Shown piece by piece: positions 36,490 to 45,350 of a stretch of DNA of 64,000 bases. Positions within the stretch are counted from its first letter, which is position 1. Each line of letters starts with the position of its first letter. The stretch covers positions 310,001 to 374,000 of the forward strand of contig CAVPVW010000008.1 in assembly GCA_963709295.1 (NCBI GenBank), written 5' to 3'. Origin of the DNA: JBGPQJ01 sp963709295. Its GTDB lineage: Bacteria > Chloroflexota > Anaerolineae > Anaerolineales > Villigracilaceae. The notes beneath the pieces are model-generated. The model was not told the DNA's origin, did no database searches, and was given only the letters and a program-made list of their open reading frames with translations. Position numbers and translations under genes: made by a program.

Positions 36490-37890
36490 CTAAATGTGTA
36501 TCGCCTGCCCCTCTGCGCCGTGAGCCGCCTCCATCAGCACCTCGGAGAGAGTCGGGTGCGCATGGATGTTGCGGGCGATCTCGTGCGGGGTCAGTTCCAG
36601 CATGTGCGCGAGAGTCAGCTCGGGCAGCAGCTCGGTCACTTCCGGGCCGATCATGTGCGCGCCGAGAATCTCGCCGTATTTTTCATCCACCACTATCTTG
36701 ACCCAACCGGCATAATCGCCCAAACCAAGCGCTTTGCCGTTGGCCTGGAACGGGAAGCGCCCCACTTTGACCGTGTACCCGCGTTCCTTGGCCTGCGCCT
36801 CGGTGATGCCAAAGGAGGCGATCTGCGGCTGGCAATACGTGGCGCGCGGCATCATCTCGTAATCCAGTTTGACCGTCTCCGCGCCGGCAATATTCTCCGC
36901 ACAGACAATGCCCATCGCCGAGCCGACATGCGCCAGCATCAGCTTGCCGGTCACGTCGCCGATCGCCCAGATGCCGGGAACGTTGGTCGCCATCCGCTCA
37001 TCGATTTCGACGAATCCGCGCTCGCTGATCTTGACACCCACTTCTTCAAGTCCCAACCCCTTGGAGTTGGGACGGAAGCCGATCGCCACCATCGCCTGGT
37101 CCGCTTCGAGGACTTTTGTCGGCCCCTCAGCGGAAACCGTTACTTTGACGCCAGTTTTCGTCGCTTCGACCGATTCCACCTTGTGCCCAAGCAGGGACTT
37201 GATGCCCCGCTTCTTGAATGCCTTGTCCAGCTCATGGCTGACCTCCTCGTCCTCCAACGGCACGAGGCGCGGCAGCATCTCAACAATGGTCACTTCGACC
37301 CCGTACGAACTCCAAACCGTGGAGAATTCCACGCCGATCGCGCCCGAGCCGATCACGATCACGGACTTGGGCAGCTTCTCCTGAAGGATGGCTTCGAGGT
37401 AAGTCACCACCTTCTCGCCGTCCACCTTCCACGCACCGGGAACGGCGGTCGTTGCGCCGGTTGCTACGATGATATTCTTCGCCTTCAGCTCGATGACTTT
37501 GCCGTCCTTGTCGGTCACGGCGACCGTATCTTTGGCGGTCAGCTTGGCTGTGCCCATGTGGACGGTTATATTGTTCTTTTTCATCAGGAAACCGACACCC
37601 TTCACCAGCCGGTCCGAAACCTGGCGTGAGCGTTTGACCGCCACGCCGAAATCCAGCTTCAGGTTCTCGAAGGAAAAACCAAATTCCTTGCCGCGCTCGC
37701 GAAGCGTATGCGCCACCTCGGCGTTCTTCAGCAGCGACTTGGACGGGATGCAGCCCACATTGAGGCACACGCCGCCCAGCCACTCTTTATCCACGATGGC
37801 GGTCTTCTGCCCCAACTGCGCCGCGCGGATGGCGGCCACATACCCGCCCGGTCCTGCGCCGATGACAACGACATCATAATTCTCAGCCAT
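36490..37890 (-). CDS. lpdA: Dihydrolipoyl dehydrogenase (E3)
   Basis: A 466-residue flavoprotein that reoxidises the lipoamide of 2-oxoacid dehydrogenase complexes with NAD+. The FAD motif is 'VVVIGAGPGGYVAAIRAAQLG', the redox disulphide 'GGVCLNVGCIPSK' (about 40-52), the NAD motif 'VIVIGSGAIGVEFSTVW', and the C-terminal active-site histidine pair region 'NIHAHPTLSEVLMEAAHG'. It is complete. It lies downstream of E1 and E2 on the same strand, separated by a methyltransferase, a Nudix hydrolase and a DUF3052-like gene. Confidence 0.95.
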   Translation of the reverse strand: MAENYDVVVIGAGPGGYVAAIRAAQLGQKTAIVDKEWLGGVCLNVGCIPSKSLLKNAEVAHTLRERGKEFGFSFENLKLDFGVAVKRSRQVSDRLVKGVGFLMKKNNITVHMGTAKLTAKDTVAVTDKDGKVIELKAKNIIVATGATTAVPGAWKVDGEKVVTYLEAILQEKLPKSVIVIGSGAIGVEFSTVWSSYGVEVTIVEMLPRLVPLEDEEVSHELDKAFKKRGIKSLLGHKVESVEATKTGVKVTVSAEGPTKVLEADQAMVAIGFRPNSKGLGLEEVGVKISERGFVEIDERMATNVPGIWAIGDVTGKLMLAHVGSAMGIVCAENIAGAETVKLDYEMMPRATYCQPQIASFGITEAQAKERGYTVKVGRFPFQANGKALGLGDYAGWVKIVVDEKYGEILGAHMIGPEVTELLPELTLAHMLELTPHEIARNIHAHPTLSEVLMEAAHGAEGQAIHI

Positions 37891-37970
37891 GAAATTCTCC
37901 TTGTAACGGGAACCTTTTCCCGTAAGTGTATTCAGAACCCTGCAATTTTACTACGCCCAAATGATATCTA

Positions 37971-38321
37971 CTAACTTTTGATGTATTCCACACGCCTGAA
38001 ACGCAGCGCGGACCAGTCTTCGTCGATGGCCACAATGCGGATTCCCCTCCACCCCAAGCTGTTGATGACCGCCCAGCCATTGTCACGGTTGAACTCACAT
38101 TTGAACTTCTTCGATATTCCCTTGGGATAAGCAAACCACACCTGGGCATCGCCTTTGGCCTTTGGCGCAACCGCGCGCGAGATGGCGTCCACTTCAGCTT
38201 GTTTGGTCACGAATGCCAGCGCATATTGGATCTCCGGCACTTTTACCGCATCGCGAAGAATTATCACACCTTTCAGTCCGGCTAATTCCGGCGAAAAACT
38301 TTCAGGCGCATTGAGCACCAC
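37971..38321 (-). CDS. DUF3052-like small protein
   Basis: About 116 residues, from a GTG at 38321. The core 'LNAPESFSPELAGLKGV', 'YALAFVTKQAEVDAI' and 'DAQVWFAYPKGISKK' matches the small DUF3052-type proteins of unknown function. The family usually has a few residues before the LNAPE segment. Those are present upstream ('KEIVV') but the nearest ATG, at 38335, is out of frame by one base; an A5 instead of A4 run there would give MKKEIVVLNAPES. The start is therefore uncertain, and a deletion is possible. Confidence 0.65.
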   Translation of the reverse strand: MVLNAPESFSPELAGLKGVIILRDAVKVPEIQYALAFVTKQAEVDAISRAVAPKAKGDAQVWFAYPKGISKKFKCEFNRDNGWAVINSLGWRGIRIVAIDEDWSALRFRRVEYIKS

Positions 38322-38338
38322 GATTTCCTTTTCATTTT

Positions 38339-38857
38339 TCAGATCTCATTTTCGTGAAAACGGAAGACATGATTACTCTTTAAAAATCCGCGGCGATTCA
38401 ACCAATCCTTGACCGCCGGTCCGGTGCCCATGGACCAGGGCTTAAGCTCGGAGGGCGGGACAAGTTTATAGGCTGAGAGTTCTTCCCCCAGTACGATATC
38501 TCCATGCGCTTTGATATGATAAGCGAGGACGATCTGGTTCTTCTGCGGAAAAGCATAATTTCCGATGAAGCCAACAATTTCGCCGTCCAGCCCCAGCTCT
38601 TCCTTCAACTCCCGCAGGATACCGCTCTCAGGAGATTCATCTTTCTCAAGAAAGCCGGCTACGATACCGAGATATTTTTCCGGCCACTCCTTGTTGCGAA
38701 TCAGCACCACGGAATCACCCAGTTCGACGATGGCCGCCACAACGGGAACGGGGTTATCCCAGAAAACGTATCCACACTCAGCAGAGCAGGTTAACCGCTC
38801 TCGTCCTCCCTGCATGGTCGTCGTCAGCGGGCTGCCACACTGCGGGCAAAATTTCAT
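38339..38857 (-). CDS. Nudix hydrolase with zinc ribbon (NudC-like)
   Basis: About 172 residues from ATG 38857; a TTG at 38866 overlapping the previous stop is an alternative. A zinc ribbon comes first ('CPQCGSPL' with 'CSAECGYVFW'). The Nudix box follows: 'GFLEKDESPESGILRELKEE' plus LGL, with all canonical residues (G, E, R-E, E-E, G). NudC relatives hydrolyse NAD(H) or de-cap NAD-RNA. It is shorter than classic NudC, lacking the N-terminal domain. It is overlapped by the upstream methyltransferase and is part of the same operon. Confidence 0.88.
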   Translation of the reverse strand: MKFCPQCGSPLTTTMQGGRERLTCSAECGYVFWDNPVPVVAAIVELGDSVVLIRNKEWPEKYLGIVAGFLEKDESPESGILRELKEELGLDGEIVGFIGNYAFPQKNQIVLAYHIKAHGDIVLGEELSAYKLVPPSELKPWSMGTGPAVKDWLNRRGFLKSNHVFRFHENEI

Positions 38858-38862
38858 TGGGT

Positions 38863-39482
38863 TCAAATTGTCTTCTCCGCAACCATCAAAAACAATGGAT
38901 AGGTTCTTTCACTGCCATTTCTCCCCCTCCTGATCGTGTGAACAGTGGAAAATCTTACATGACTGAAGCCGACAGACTCCGCCTGCGCTGAAGCTCCGCC
39001 CGGTCAAATCCATGGTGCACACCGGCGACTTGTTTACCGTGGAAAGAGCCGTCTTCCTTCTCGAGGTCGGAGATGCACAGGTAACCACCAACCTCGAGCA
39101 GGGTATGGAATTGCGTCAGTAACGGGTTAGTTTCAGGGATGTGATGCAGCGCCATCAACGAGTAGATGATTCCGAAACGGGAATCAGGCAGTGCGTCATT
39201 CGAAAGATCGAGCCTGAGCGGATGCATATTACTCGCACCCGCTGAGCGGATTTTTCCGGCAAGTACATCGAGCATACCCTGGGAAGTATCCGCCAGCGTC
39301 ATCGAGGCGAATTCATTCTGCAGGGCAAAGCTGAGCAGGCCTGTGCCGCAGCCGTATTCGAGGGCGGTCATCCCCTGCTTGAGCGGCACAGCAGCACGGA
39401 TGGCGTCTGCCACCACACGGGCGCGTTCCACTTTGGCAGGGTCGGAATCCCAATCCCTGGCGCGCTCATCGAAATTGATCAC
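38863..39482 (-). CDS. Class I SAM-dependent methyltransferase (frame broken near its C-terminus)
   Basis: It starts at GTG 39482, overlapping the E2 stop (GTGA). 'INFDERARDWDSDPAKVERA' precedes motif I 'ALEYGCGTGLLS', motif II 'TLADTSQGML', and 'GIIYSLMALHHIPE'. The open frame ends at 38955 with an unrelated tail 'RRSLSASVM'. Adding one G at the AGGCGG near 38986 restores 'RRAESVGFSHVRFSTVHTI' and runs to a stop at 38863, ending 'YPLFLMVAEKTI', the usual end of this family. So the gene has an apparent one-base deletion. Substrate unknown. Confidence 0.8.
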
Positions 39483-40703
39483 TGCCAGTTCTCCAGCGTC
39501 TCTTTTATCTTCATCAGGAACCAATCCGCGGAGGCGCCGTCCAGGATGCGATGATCGAACACAAAGGACAGATAGACCATCGGGCGAATGGCGATGGAGT
39601 CGCCCCCGTTGGCATCCGTGACCACCACCGCCCGTTTTTGCATCGCGCCGACGCCCAGAATGCCGCACTGCGGCTGGTTGATGATGGGCATGGCGAACAG
39701 CGAATTGCTGACGCCGTGATTGGTCAGTGTGAACGTGCCGCCTTTGACCTCGTCCGGTTGGAGCTTTTTCGCCCGCGCCCGGCTGGAGAGGTCATTCACC
39801 GCTCGCGCAACTCCGAGAAGGGAAAGACTGTCTGCGCTTCTTGATGACCGGCACGATCAGGCCTTCCTCGCCTAACGAGGTGGCCATGCCGATGTTGACT
39901 GCCTTGTGAACCAGCACCCCCTCATCGGTCCAGGAGGAATTGGTCATGGGGAAGGCTTTTAATCCAGCAGCGATGGCCGCAATGAAATAAGCCGTAAAGG
40001 TCAGGTTGACGCCATCCCGTGCAAAGATTTCCTTGTTGGCAGCGCGATGTGCCACCACCCGGCTCATGTCCGCTTCCATGACGGTCAGCACATGGGGCGA
40101 GGTGCGCTTGCTCGACAGCATGTGCTCGGCGATGGATCTGCGGATGACGGAATGTTTGATCAACCTGTCTCCGTGTTGTGAAATGGCTGGTGCTGTAACC
40201 GCCACTCCCGTCCCGCCTTTTTCCGCGAAAGCCAGCACGTCGTCTTTGGTGATGCGTCCATTCAGACCAGTCCCTTTGACCTGTTGCAGATCAACCCCTT
40301 TCTCGGAGGCGATCTTCGCAACCACCGGTGAGATGAAGCCCAGGTCCCCTTTTCCGGATGGTGCATTGGCTACTACCGCCGCTGTCGGAGCTGAGGCCGG
40401 TTTCGAATCAGTGACAGCAGCAGATGGAACTGTTGAGGCCGTTTCAGACTCATCCGCGGGCTCACCCGGCTGGCCGATCACGGCAAGCACTTCCCCCACT
40501 TTGGCCGGGGTGTTTTCAGGCAGCATAACTTTGAGCAGCACACCTGTCGCCGGCGAGGGGATTTCGGTATCCACCTTGTCGGTATTGACCTCCAGCAAAG
40601 GTTCCAGTTCCTTGACGGAATCACCTTCAGCCTTAAGCCACTTCGTTATGGTGACTTCTTCAACGCCTTCGCCCAAGCGAGGGACGAGAACTTTGGTTGG
40701 CAT
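39479..40703 (-). CDS. 2-oxoacid dehydrogenase E2, dihydrolipoamide acyltransferase (frame broken)
   Basis: The start is ATG 40703 (MPTKVLVPRLGEG). Domains are: lipoyl domain with lipoylated Lys in 'VNTDKVDTEIPSP' (about 1-80), Ala/Pro linker, peripheral subunit-binding domain ('FISPVVAKIASEKGVDLQQV'), and catalytic domain ending 'FDHRILDGASADWFL' with the active-site His. The frame breaks after 'GLIVPVIKK'; removing one base near 39832-39843 gives 'VIKKADSLSLLGVARAVNDL', joining the two parts exactly. As given, the active-site half is out of frame. The partners are the E1 fusion upstream and lpdA downstream. Confidence 0.87.
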
Positions 40704-40721
40704 GTGCAGCTCCTTATTCAC

Positions 40722-40782
40722 ACCACAAAGGACACCAAGTGCCACCAAGGATTTGTTTATGTTCCTTCGTGTCCTTTGTGGT
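40722..40782 (-). repeat. Intercistronic inverted repeat between E1 and E2
   Basis: 18-base arms (ACCACAAAGGACACCAAG at 40722-40739 and CTTCGTGTCCTTTGTGGT at 40765-40782) are complementary except at one position and enclose a 25-nt loop. The right arm touches the E1 stop codon. The hairpin has no T-run, so RNA processing or stabilisation is more likely than termination. Confidence 0.6.
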
Positions 40783-43208
40783 TATTTGATTTTCGGATAT
40801 TTCCCTGGCGAAACTTCGTGCATCATCTCATAGACCGCATCGAAGATGGCCTCCGCGTTCGGCTTGGACCAGTAATCGCCGTCCGAGCCGTAGGCAGGCC
40901 GGTGAGCGGACCCGGGCAGAGTTCTCGGCGCGGAGTCAAGCCAGGCGTATCCGCCCTGCTTCTCCAGCACCTCCTGCAGCATGTAAGCGGTCGTGCCACC
41001 GGGCACATCCTCATCCACGAAAAGGATGCGGCTTGTCTTTTTGAGCGATTCGAGGATCGAACCATGACTATCAAATGGCAGCAGGGACTGCACATCGATC
41101 ACTTCCGCCTCGATCCCAAGCTTGGATAGCTTTTCGGCAGCATCCAGCGCTATCCGGCAGCAGGCACCGTAGGTCACGATCGTCGCATCCGTCCCGGGGC
41201 GCAGGACCTCGGGGATGCCCGGGACCAAAGTAAAGTCACCAAGGTTATCCGGCAGGCGTTCTTTTACACGGTAGCCGTTCAACACCTCCACCACCAGCGC
41301 TGGATCATCGGACTTGAGCAGGGTATTGTAAAAACCGGCAGCGCGGGTCATGTCGCGCGGAACCAGCACGTGCATTCCGCGCACCAGGTGGATAATCCCT
41401 GCCATGGGCGAGCCGGAATGCCAGATGCCCTCAAGCCGGTGGCCGCGTGTGCGTACAATCACCGGCGCCTTCTGCCCGCCTGCCGTGCGCCAGTGCAGCG
41501 TGGCGAGGTCATCGCTCATCAGTTGCAACGCATAAAGCAGGTAATCGATGTACTGGATCTCACAGATGGGGCGCAGCCCGCGCATCGCCATGCCGATGGC
41601 CTGCCCGAGGATGGTCGCCTCGCGGATGCCCGTGTCGGAGACGCGCAGCGCACCGTATTTTTCCTGCATGCCCTTGAAGCCCTGGTTGACGTCACCCAGC
41701 CTGCCCACGTCCTCGCCAAAGGCGACCAGGCGCGGCTCGCGCGCGAGCATGGCATCAAAGGCGAGGTTGATGACCTCGAAACCCATCAGCGTGGGCGATT
41801 TTGCAGAATAGGCCGGCGCAACAGCAGGGACCTTCAACGCGGAGGCATTGTCTTCGACATATAGCAGCGCTTTGTAATAGGATTCATTCTTCGCGTCATC
41901 TACTTTTTTCCAATCCACCAGGGCATCTCGTGATGGACCGGCTTCATCACGCATCAACCTCAGCGCTTCGTGAACGTGCATGTGCATATCACGCCGCACC
42001 GGGGCAGGGATGGCAGCCAGACGGTCCTTGATACCTCGCAATGCATCGGCATGTGCAGAGGCGGCCGCAGCTTGCTCGAGCAGGTTCAGCACCTGCTGAC
42101 GCTCAGCAAGCAAAGGGTGGAGGTAGGCTGCCCAGGCGGATTTGCGAATGTCTTCGATTGCCTGGGCATCTTCCTCCTCCCAGGATTTGAGTTCCTTGTC
42201 GGAAGCCACTTCGCTGGCGATCATCCACTCGCGCATCTTGCGCAGCCCGTCATGCTCCTCCTCCCACCTGAGCCGCTCGGCGGACTTGTAGCGCTCATGG
42301 CTGCCGCTGGTACTGTGCCCGAGGGGTTGCGTCACATCGACCACATGCACCAGCGCGGGGATGTGGTACGTGCGGGCGACCTCGGCGGCCGTCTGGTAGG
42401 TCTCGAAGAGCGCAGGGTAATCCCAGCCGCGGACCGAGTAAAGGTCGTAGCCGCGGTCGGCCTTCTCCGCCGGGAGCGAGGCGTCGCGCTCGAATCCCTT
42501 CAGGATCGCGCCGATATTTTCCTTGACCATCTGGAACTGGTTGGGGACGGAGATGCCGTAGCCGTCGTCGAAGATGGAGATGACCGCAGGAGCCTTAAGC
42601 ACCCCGATGGCGTTGACCGATTCCCAGAACATGCCCTCGGCAGTGGACGCATTGCCGATGGTCGCCCAGGTCACCTCGTCGCCGTTATGAGAGAAGCGGG
42701 TCAGGTCTTTGAGCGAATCGAGGTCGCGGTACAGGCGGGATGCGTACGCCAGACCAACCGCGCGCGGCATCTGGGCGGCAGTCGGGGAGACATCCGCAGC
42801 GACGTTGTACATCCCCGTTTGATCGCGCCATGAGCCATCCGGGTTGATATAGCGAGAGACGAAATGTCCGGGCATGGATCGGCCGGCGGTGGCGGGTTCG
42901 TAATACAGATCCGTGTGGGCATAGAGCTGGGCAAAGAAGGCGCTGAATTCCAGGACGCCAAGCGCGAACATCCAGGTCATATCCCGGTAGTAACCGGAGC
43001 GCCAGTCACCCCGTTGAAAGGCGCGCGCGATGGCGAGCTGCGGAATTTCCTTGCCGTCGCCAAAAATACCGAATTTTGCCTTGCCCGAGAGCACTTCACG
43101 CCGTCCTATGACGGATGCCTGGCGCGAACGATAGGCGAGGCGGTAATCCTTGATGATCTCTTCGGGGGGCAGGGGCAGATTGATGGTCTTGCGCTTGGGC
43201 ATGGTCAC
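40782..43208 (-). CDS. 2-oxoacid dehydrogenase E1, fused alpha and beta subunits
   Basis: An 808-residue thiamine-diphosphate enzyme. The alpha part (about 1-440) has the TPP-binding 'ATIGNASTAEGMFWESVNAI' and 'ISIFDDGYGISVP'. The beta part (about 475-800) has 'RLVAFGEDVGRLGDVNQGF', 'GMAMRGLRPICEIQYIDYL' and the C-terminal transketolase domain 'SLLPFDSHGSI'. Most relatives encode alpha and beta separately, but fused branched-chain-type E1 proteins are known. The start ATG may be 43208 or 43202. It decarboxylates a 2-oxoacid, probably branched-chain or pyruvate, and passes the acyl group to the E2. Confidence 0.92.
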   Translation of the reverse strand: MTMPKRKTINLPLPPEEIIKDYRLAYRSRQASVIGRREVLSGKAKFGIFGDGKEIPQLAIARAFQRGDWRSGYYRDMTWMFALGVLEFSAFFAQLYAHTDLYYEPATAGRSMPGHFVSRYINPDGSWRDQTGMYNVAADVSPTAAQMPRAVGLAYASRLYRDLDSLKDLTRFSHNGDEVTWATIGNASTAEGMFWESVNAIGVLKAPAVISIFDDGYGISVPNQFQMVKENIGAILKGFERDASLPAEKADRGYDLYSVRGWDYPALFETYQTAAEVARTYHIPALVHVVDVTQPLGHSTSGSHERYKSAERLRWEEEHDGLRKMREWMIASEVASDKELKSWEEEDAQAIEDIRKSAWAAYLHPLLAERQQVLNLLEQAAAASAHADALRGIKDRLAAIPAPVRRDMHMHVHEALRLMRDEAGPSRDALVDWKKVDDAKNESYYKALLYVEDNASALKVPAVAPAYSAKSPTLMGFEVINLAFDAMLAREPRLVAFGEDVGRLGDVNQGFKGMQEKYGALRVSDTGIREATILGQAIGMAMRGLRPICEIQYIDYLLYALQLMSDDLATLHWRTAGGQKAPVIVRTRGHRLEGIWHSGSPMAGIIHLVRGMHVLVPRDMTRAAGFYNTLLKSDDPALVVEVLNGYRVKERLPDNLGDFTLVPGIPEVLRPGTDATIVTYGACCRIALDAAEKLSKLGIEAEVIDVQSLLPFDSHGSILESLKKTSRILFVDEDVPGGTTAYMLQEVLEKQGGYAWLDSAPRTLPGSAHRPAYGSDGDYWSKPNAEAIFDAVYEMMHEVSPGKYPKIK

Positions 43209-43278
43209 CTTTGAGAGTCAGGTATCGGACTGAGTTACTCCGATTATAGCGCAGGGGGATTAAAATATCAGGAACAAC

Positions 43279-43420
43279 TGTCATTGCCTACACCGCGCGC
43301 ACACCTGCCCTAGCGGGCCGTGCTAGGGGGCACGCGTGCGAGGAGGGCCGAGCCCGACGCGGCAATCTCATATCATCTGCGGATCGCCACGCCGTTAAAG
43401 AACAGCGGCTCGCGATGACA
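43279..43420. repeat. MITE-like element
   Basis: TGTCATTGC at the left end and GCGATGACA at the right end form 9-bp terminal inverted repeats with one mismatch, enclosing a GC-rich 142-bp segment without an ORF. The internal sequence contains CCCTAGC...GCTAGGG, a further hairpin. It lies in the gap between E1 and an aminotransferase gene. Confidence 0.45.
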
Positions 43421-43481
43421 CGACAAAATTCAACTACAGGGTACTGCGACGAAGTATGCAAGGAGCAGTATACTTATCCCC

Positions 43482-44621
43482 ATGTCCATGCCCTTGCCCG
43501 TTTCGCAAGTAAACATTCCTCCCGGCGTGATCGACCTAGGCGCCGGCAACCCTCCGTTTTCGCTGCTGCCGCTTGACCTGCTGCGCGAGGCTGCCGAATC
43601 CTGTTTCGCGCGCGGGGATCCTGACTTTTTACAATACGGCGCCGAGCAGGGTGACGGCTACTTCCGCCTGGCGCTGGCTGGGTTTCTCACCGACGGCTAC
43701 GGATTCCCCGTGGACCCCGGTCGCCTTTTCGTGACGGACGGCATCTCCGGCGGGCTGGACCTGCTCTGCTCGCTCTTCACCCGCGCTGGAGACACGATCT
43801 TCGTCGAAGAGCCCTCCTACTTTCTGGCGCTGCGCATCTTCGCTGACCACGGTCTGCGGATCATCCCCATCGACACAGACGAAAATGGGCTGGTGATCGA
43901 ATCGCTGGAGGAGAAGTTAAAGGAAAACCGCCCAAAATTCCTGTACATCATCCCCACCTACCAGAATCCCAGCGGGCACACCCTATCCGCAGAACGACGT
44001 ACGCGTCTTGTGGGACTGGCACAAGAAAATGATTTCCTGATTCTCGCGGACGAGGTCTACCACCTCCTGAGCTACGATCAGCAGCCCCCGAAAGCGTTGG
44101 CCACCTGGGCGGATTCGGATAACGTGCTTTCTCTCGGGTCATTCTCGAAAATCCTCGCCCCCGGTCTGCGTCTGGGATGGATTCAGGCAGGCACGGAAAA
44201 GATCCAAAAACTGGCAGGCTGCGGCCTACTCGATAGCGGCGGCGGGTTGAACCCGTTCACCTCCGCCATCGTGCGCGAGGTCATCGAGTCGGGCGGGTTG
44301 AATCAGAATATCGACCGGCTGATCGATGTGTACAACTCAAGATTGAAAGTGATGGATTCCGCCCTGCGCCGCCACCTTCCCGAACTAATCTGGAAAGTCC
44401 CTCAGGGTGGGTATTTCTTCTGGGTGCGCCTGCCAAGCAAAATGGATGCTGCAGAATTGCAGCAAAAAGCCTTGGAAAATAAGGTAAATTTTCGGCCGGG
44501 CGTGCGCTTCTCCAGTCGGGATGGTCTGCGCGACTTCATTCGTTTGAGTTTTGTTTTTTATGAATTCGAGGAGATCGAAGATGGGATTCTGCGCTTGAAG
44601 AATTGTCTTAAAAATAAGTAG
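43482..44621 (+). CDS. PLP-dependent aminotransferase (class I, MocR/2-aminoadipate type)
   Basis: A 379-residue fold-type I aminotransferase. It has 'IDLGAGNPPFSLLP' at the start, 'YGAEQGDGYFRLALAGFL', 'PTYQNPSGHTLSAERR', the Asp of 'ILADEVYHLL', and the PLP lysine in 'SLGSFSKILAPGLRLGW'. The C-terminal Arg for the substrate carboxylate is in 'RDFIRLSFVFYE'. No GntR DNA-binding domain is fused. The acceptor and donor are not predictable; relatives act on 2-aminoadipate, valine or aromatic amino acids. Confidence 0.9.
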   Translation: MSMPLPVSQVNIPPGVIDLGAGNPPFSLLPLDLLREAAESCFARGDPDFLQYGAEQGDGYFRLALAGFLTDGYGFPVDPGRLFVTDGISGGLDLLCSLFTRAGDTIFVEEPSYFLALRIFADHGLRIIPIDTDENGLVIESLEEKLKENRPKFLYIIPTYQNPSGHTLSAERRTRLVGLAQENDFLILADEVYHLLSYDQQPPKALATWADSDNVLSLGSFSKILAPGLRLGWIQAGTEKIQKLAGCGLLDSGGGLNPFTSAIVREVIESGGLNQNIDRLIDVYNSRLKVMDSALRRHLPELIWKVPQGGYFFWVRLPSKMDAAELQQKALENKVNFRPGVRFSSRDGLRDFIRLSFVFYEFEEIEDGILRLKNCLKNK

Positions 44622-44648
44622 GTCTCGCTTTAAGCGTGACCTACTTTA
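44616..44648 (+). terminator. Terminator after the aminotransferase gene
   Basis: AGTAGGTC...GACCTACT with an inner CGCTT/AGCG helix and one T-T mismatch, ending TTTAAT. Confidence 0.7.
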
Positions 44649-44743
44649 ATCTCTCCGTCACCTTTGCACCACATCCAGCATCTTGACCCTATCGCTGGCT
44701 GTCGCGTCGGCTGGAGCGCCGTGGATGGGCAATTTTTTAGTGT

Positions 44744-45130
44744 TTATATCATCCGTGGTATTTGCGATGAATGCTGATGAATAATGGGCGATGTTTTTGA
44801 GATATCAATAACAAAAGTAAATCGCGCTTCATAGGTGATCAATTCGTCTTCCACAGTGAATTTCCACTGGTATATCCCGCTGACGACGAAAAGGATTGCA
44901 TTTAGCTGTTAAGTCTTAATGGTTTTAGGATGTAAAGTTAATTTCAGGTTCTTTCTGCTAAATAACTTTTTGAAATACTCTCTGATTTTCTCCGGTGTAT
45001 TTTGTATACGATCGGAAAATGTAGGAATAATGATCGCATCGTGATCATATAGAGCCAATAAATTTTCCAGCTCACGTTGATGCACCAATTTTATCCATCT
45101 CTCAACGATTTTCTGTGGGTTGCGAAGCAT
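44744..45130 (-). pseudogene. SgcJ/EcaC-like NTF2-fold protein interrupted by an in-frame TAA
   Basis: From ATG 45130 the frame reads MLRNPQKIVERWIKLVHQRE, 'LLALYDHDAIIIPTFSD' and 'LTLHPKTIKT', then TAA at 44909-44911. The same frame continues as 'QLNAILFVVSGIYQWKFTVE', 'ELITYEARFTFVIDIS' and 'IIHQHSSQIP', which is the usual second half of SgcJ/EcaC (DUF4440-like) proteins with their conserved H-HSS-P ending. A CAA-to-TAA change explains the stop. The protein of ~128 residues would be normal in length without it. Either a nonsense pseudogene or a base error. Confidence 0.75.
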
Positions 45131-45247
45131 TTAGATTACATCTCCCATTCCAGATCCGAATAGTTGCCCCAATGAGTGTTCAAAAAGTTCACATACCACT
45201 GTGTGGCGCTTCGTAGCTGCTTACAGGCGGTCGGATATGAAGATGAT

Positions 45248-45346
45248 TCATTTCAATCTTCCGGCCACTAGTTCCCCCTCGTTAAATACTGTCACCTCGC
45301 CGGCATCCGCCTTGGAGGCATCGTTCAGCATCGTCAAACAGATGGG
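45248..45346 (-). pseudogene. C-terminal fragment of an HdrD-like protein
   Basis: The reverse strand encodes 'PICLTMLNDASKADAGEVTV', then 'FNEGELVAGRLK' and a stop. This resembles the C-terminus of the intact protein encoded at 49234-51252 ('FCMIMLTDASKADGGAVNVM', then 'DVAEIVAKRLKA'). Only about 32 residues remain, directly after the related gene ending at 45351. It looks like the tail of a lost duplicate, possibly removed by recombination between the two HdrD-like genes. Confidence 0.65.
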
Positions 45347-45350
45347 TTGA

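Noticed and set aside
36373..37629. A 418-residue plus-strand frame opposite lpdA
   Set aside because: Antisense shadow of a well-supported E3 gene.
44909..44911. Reassignment of TAA to glutamine, suggested by two CAA-to-TAA-like sites
   Set aside because: TAA ends many intact genes in this window (e.g. leuS, acylphosphatase flanks, clpC), so it works as a normal stop.
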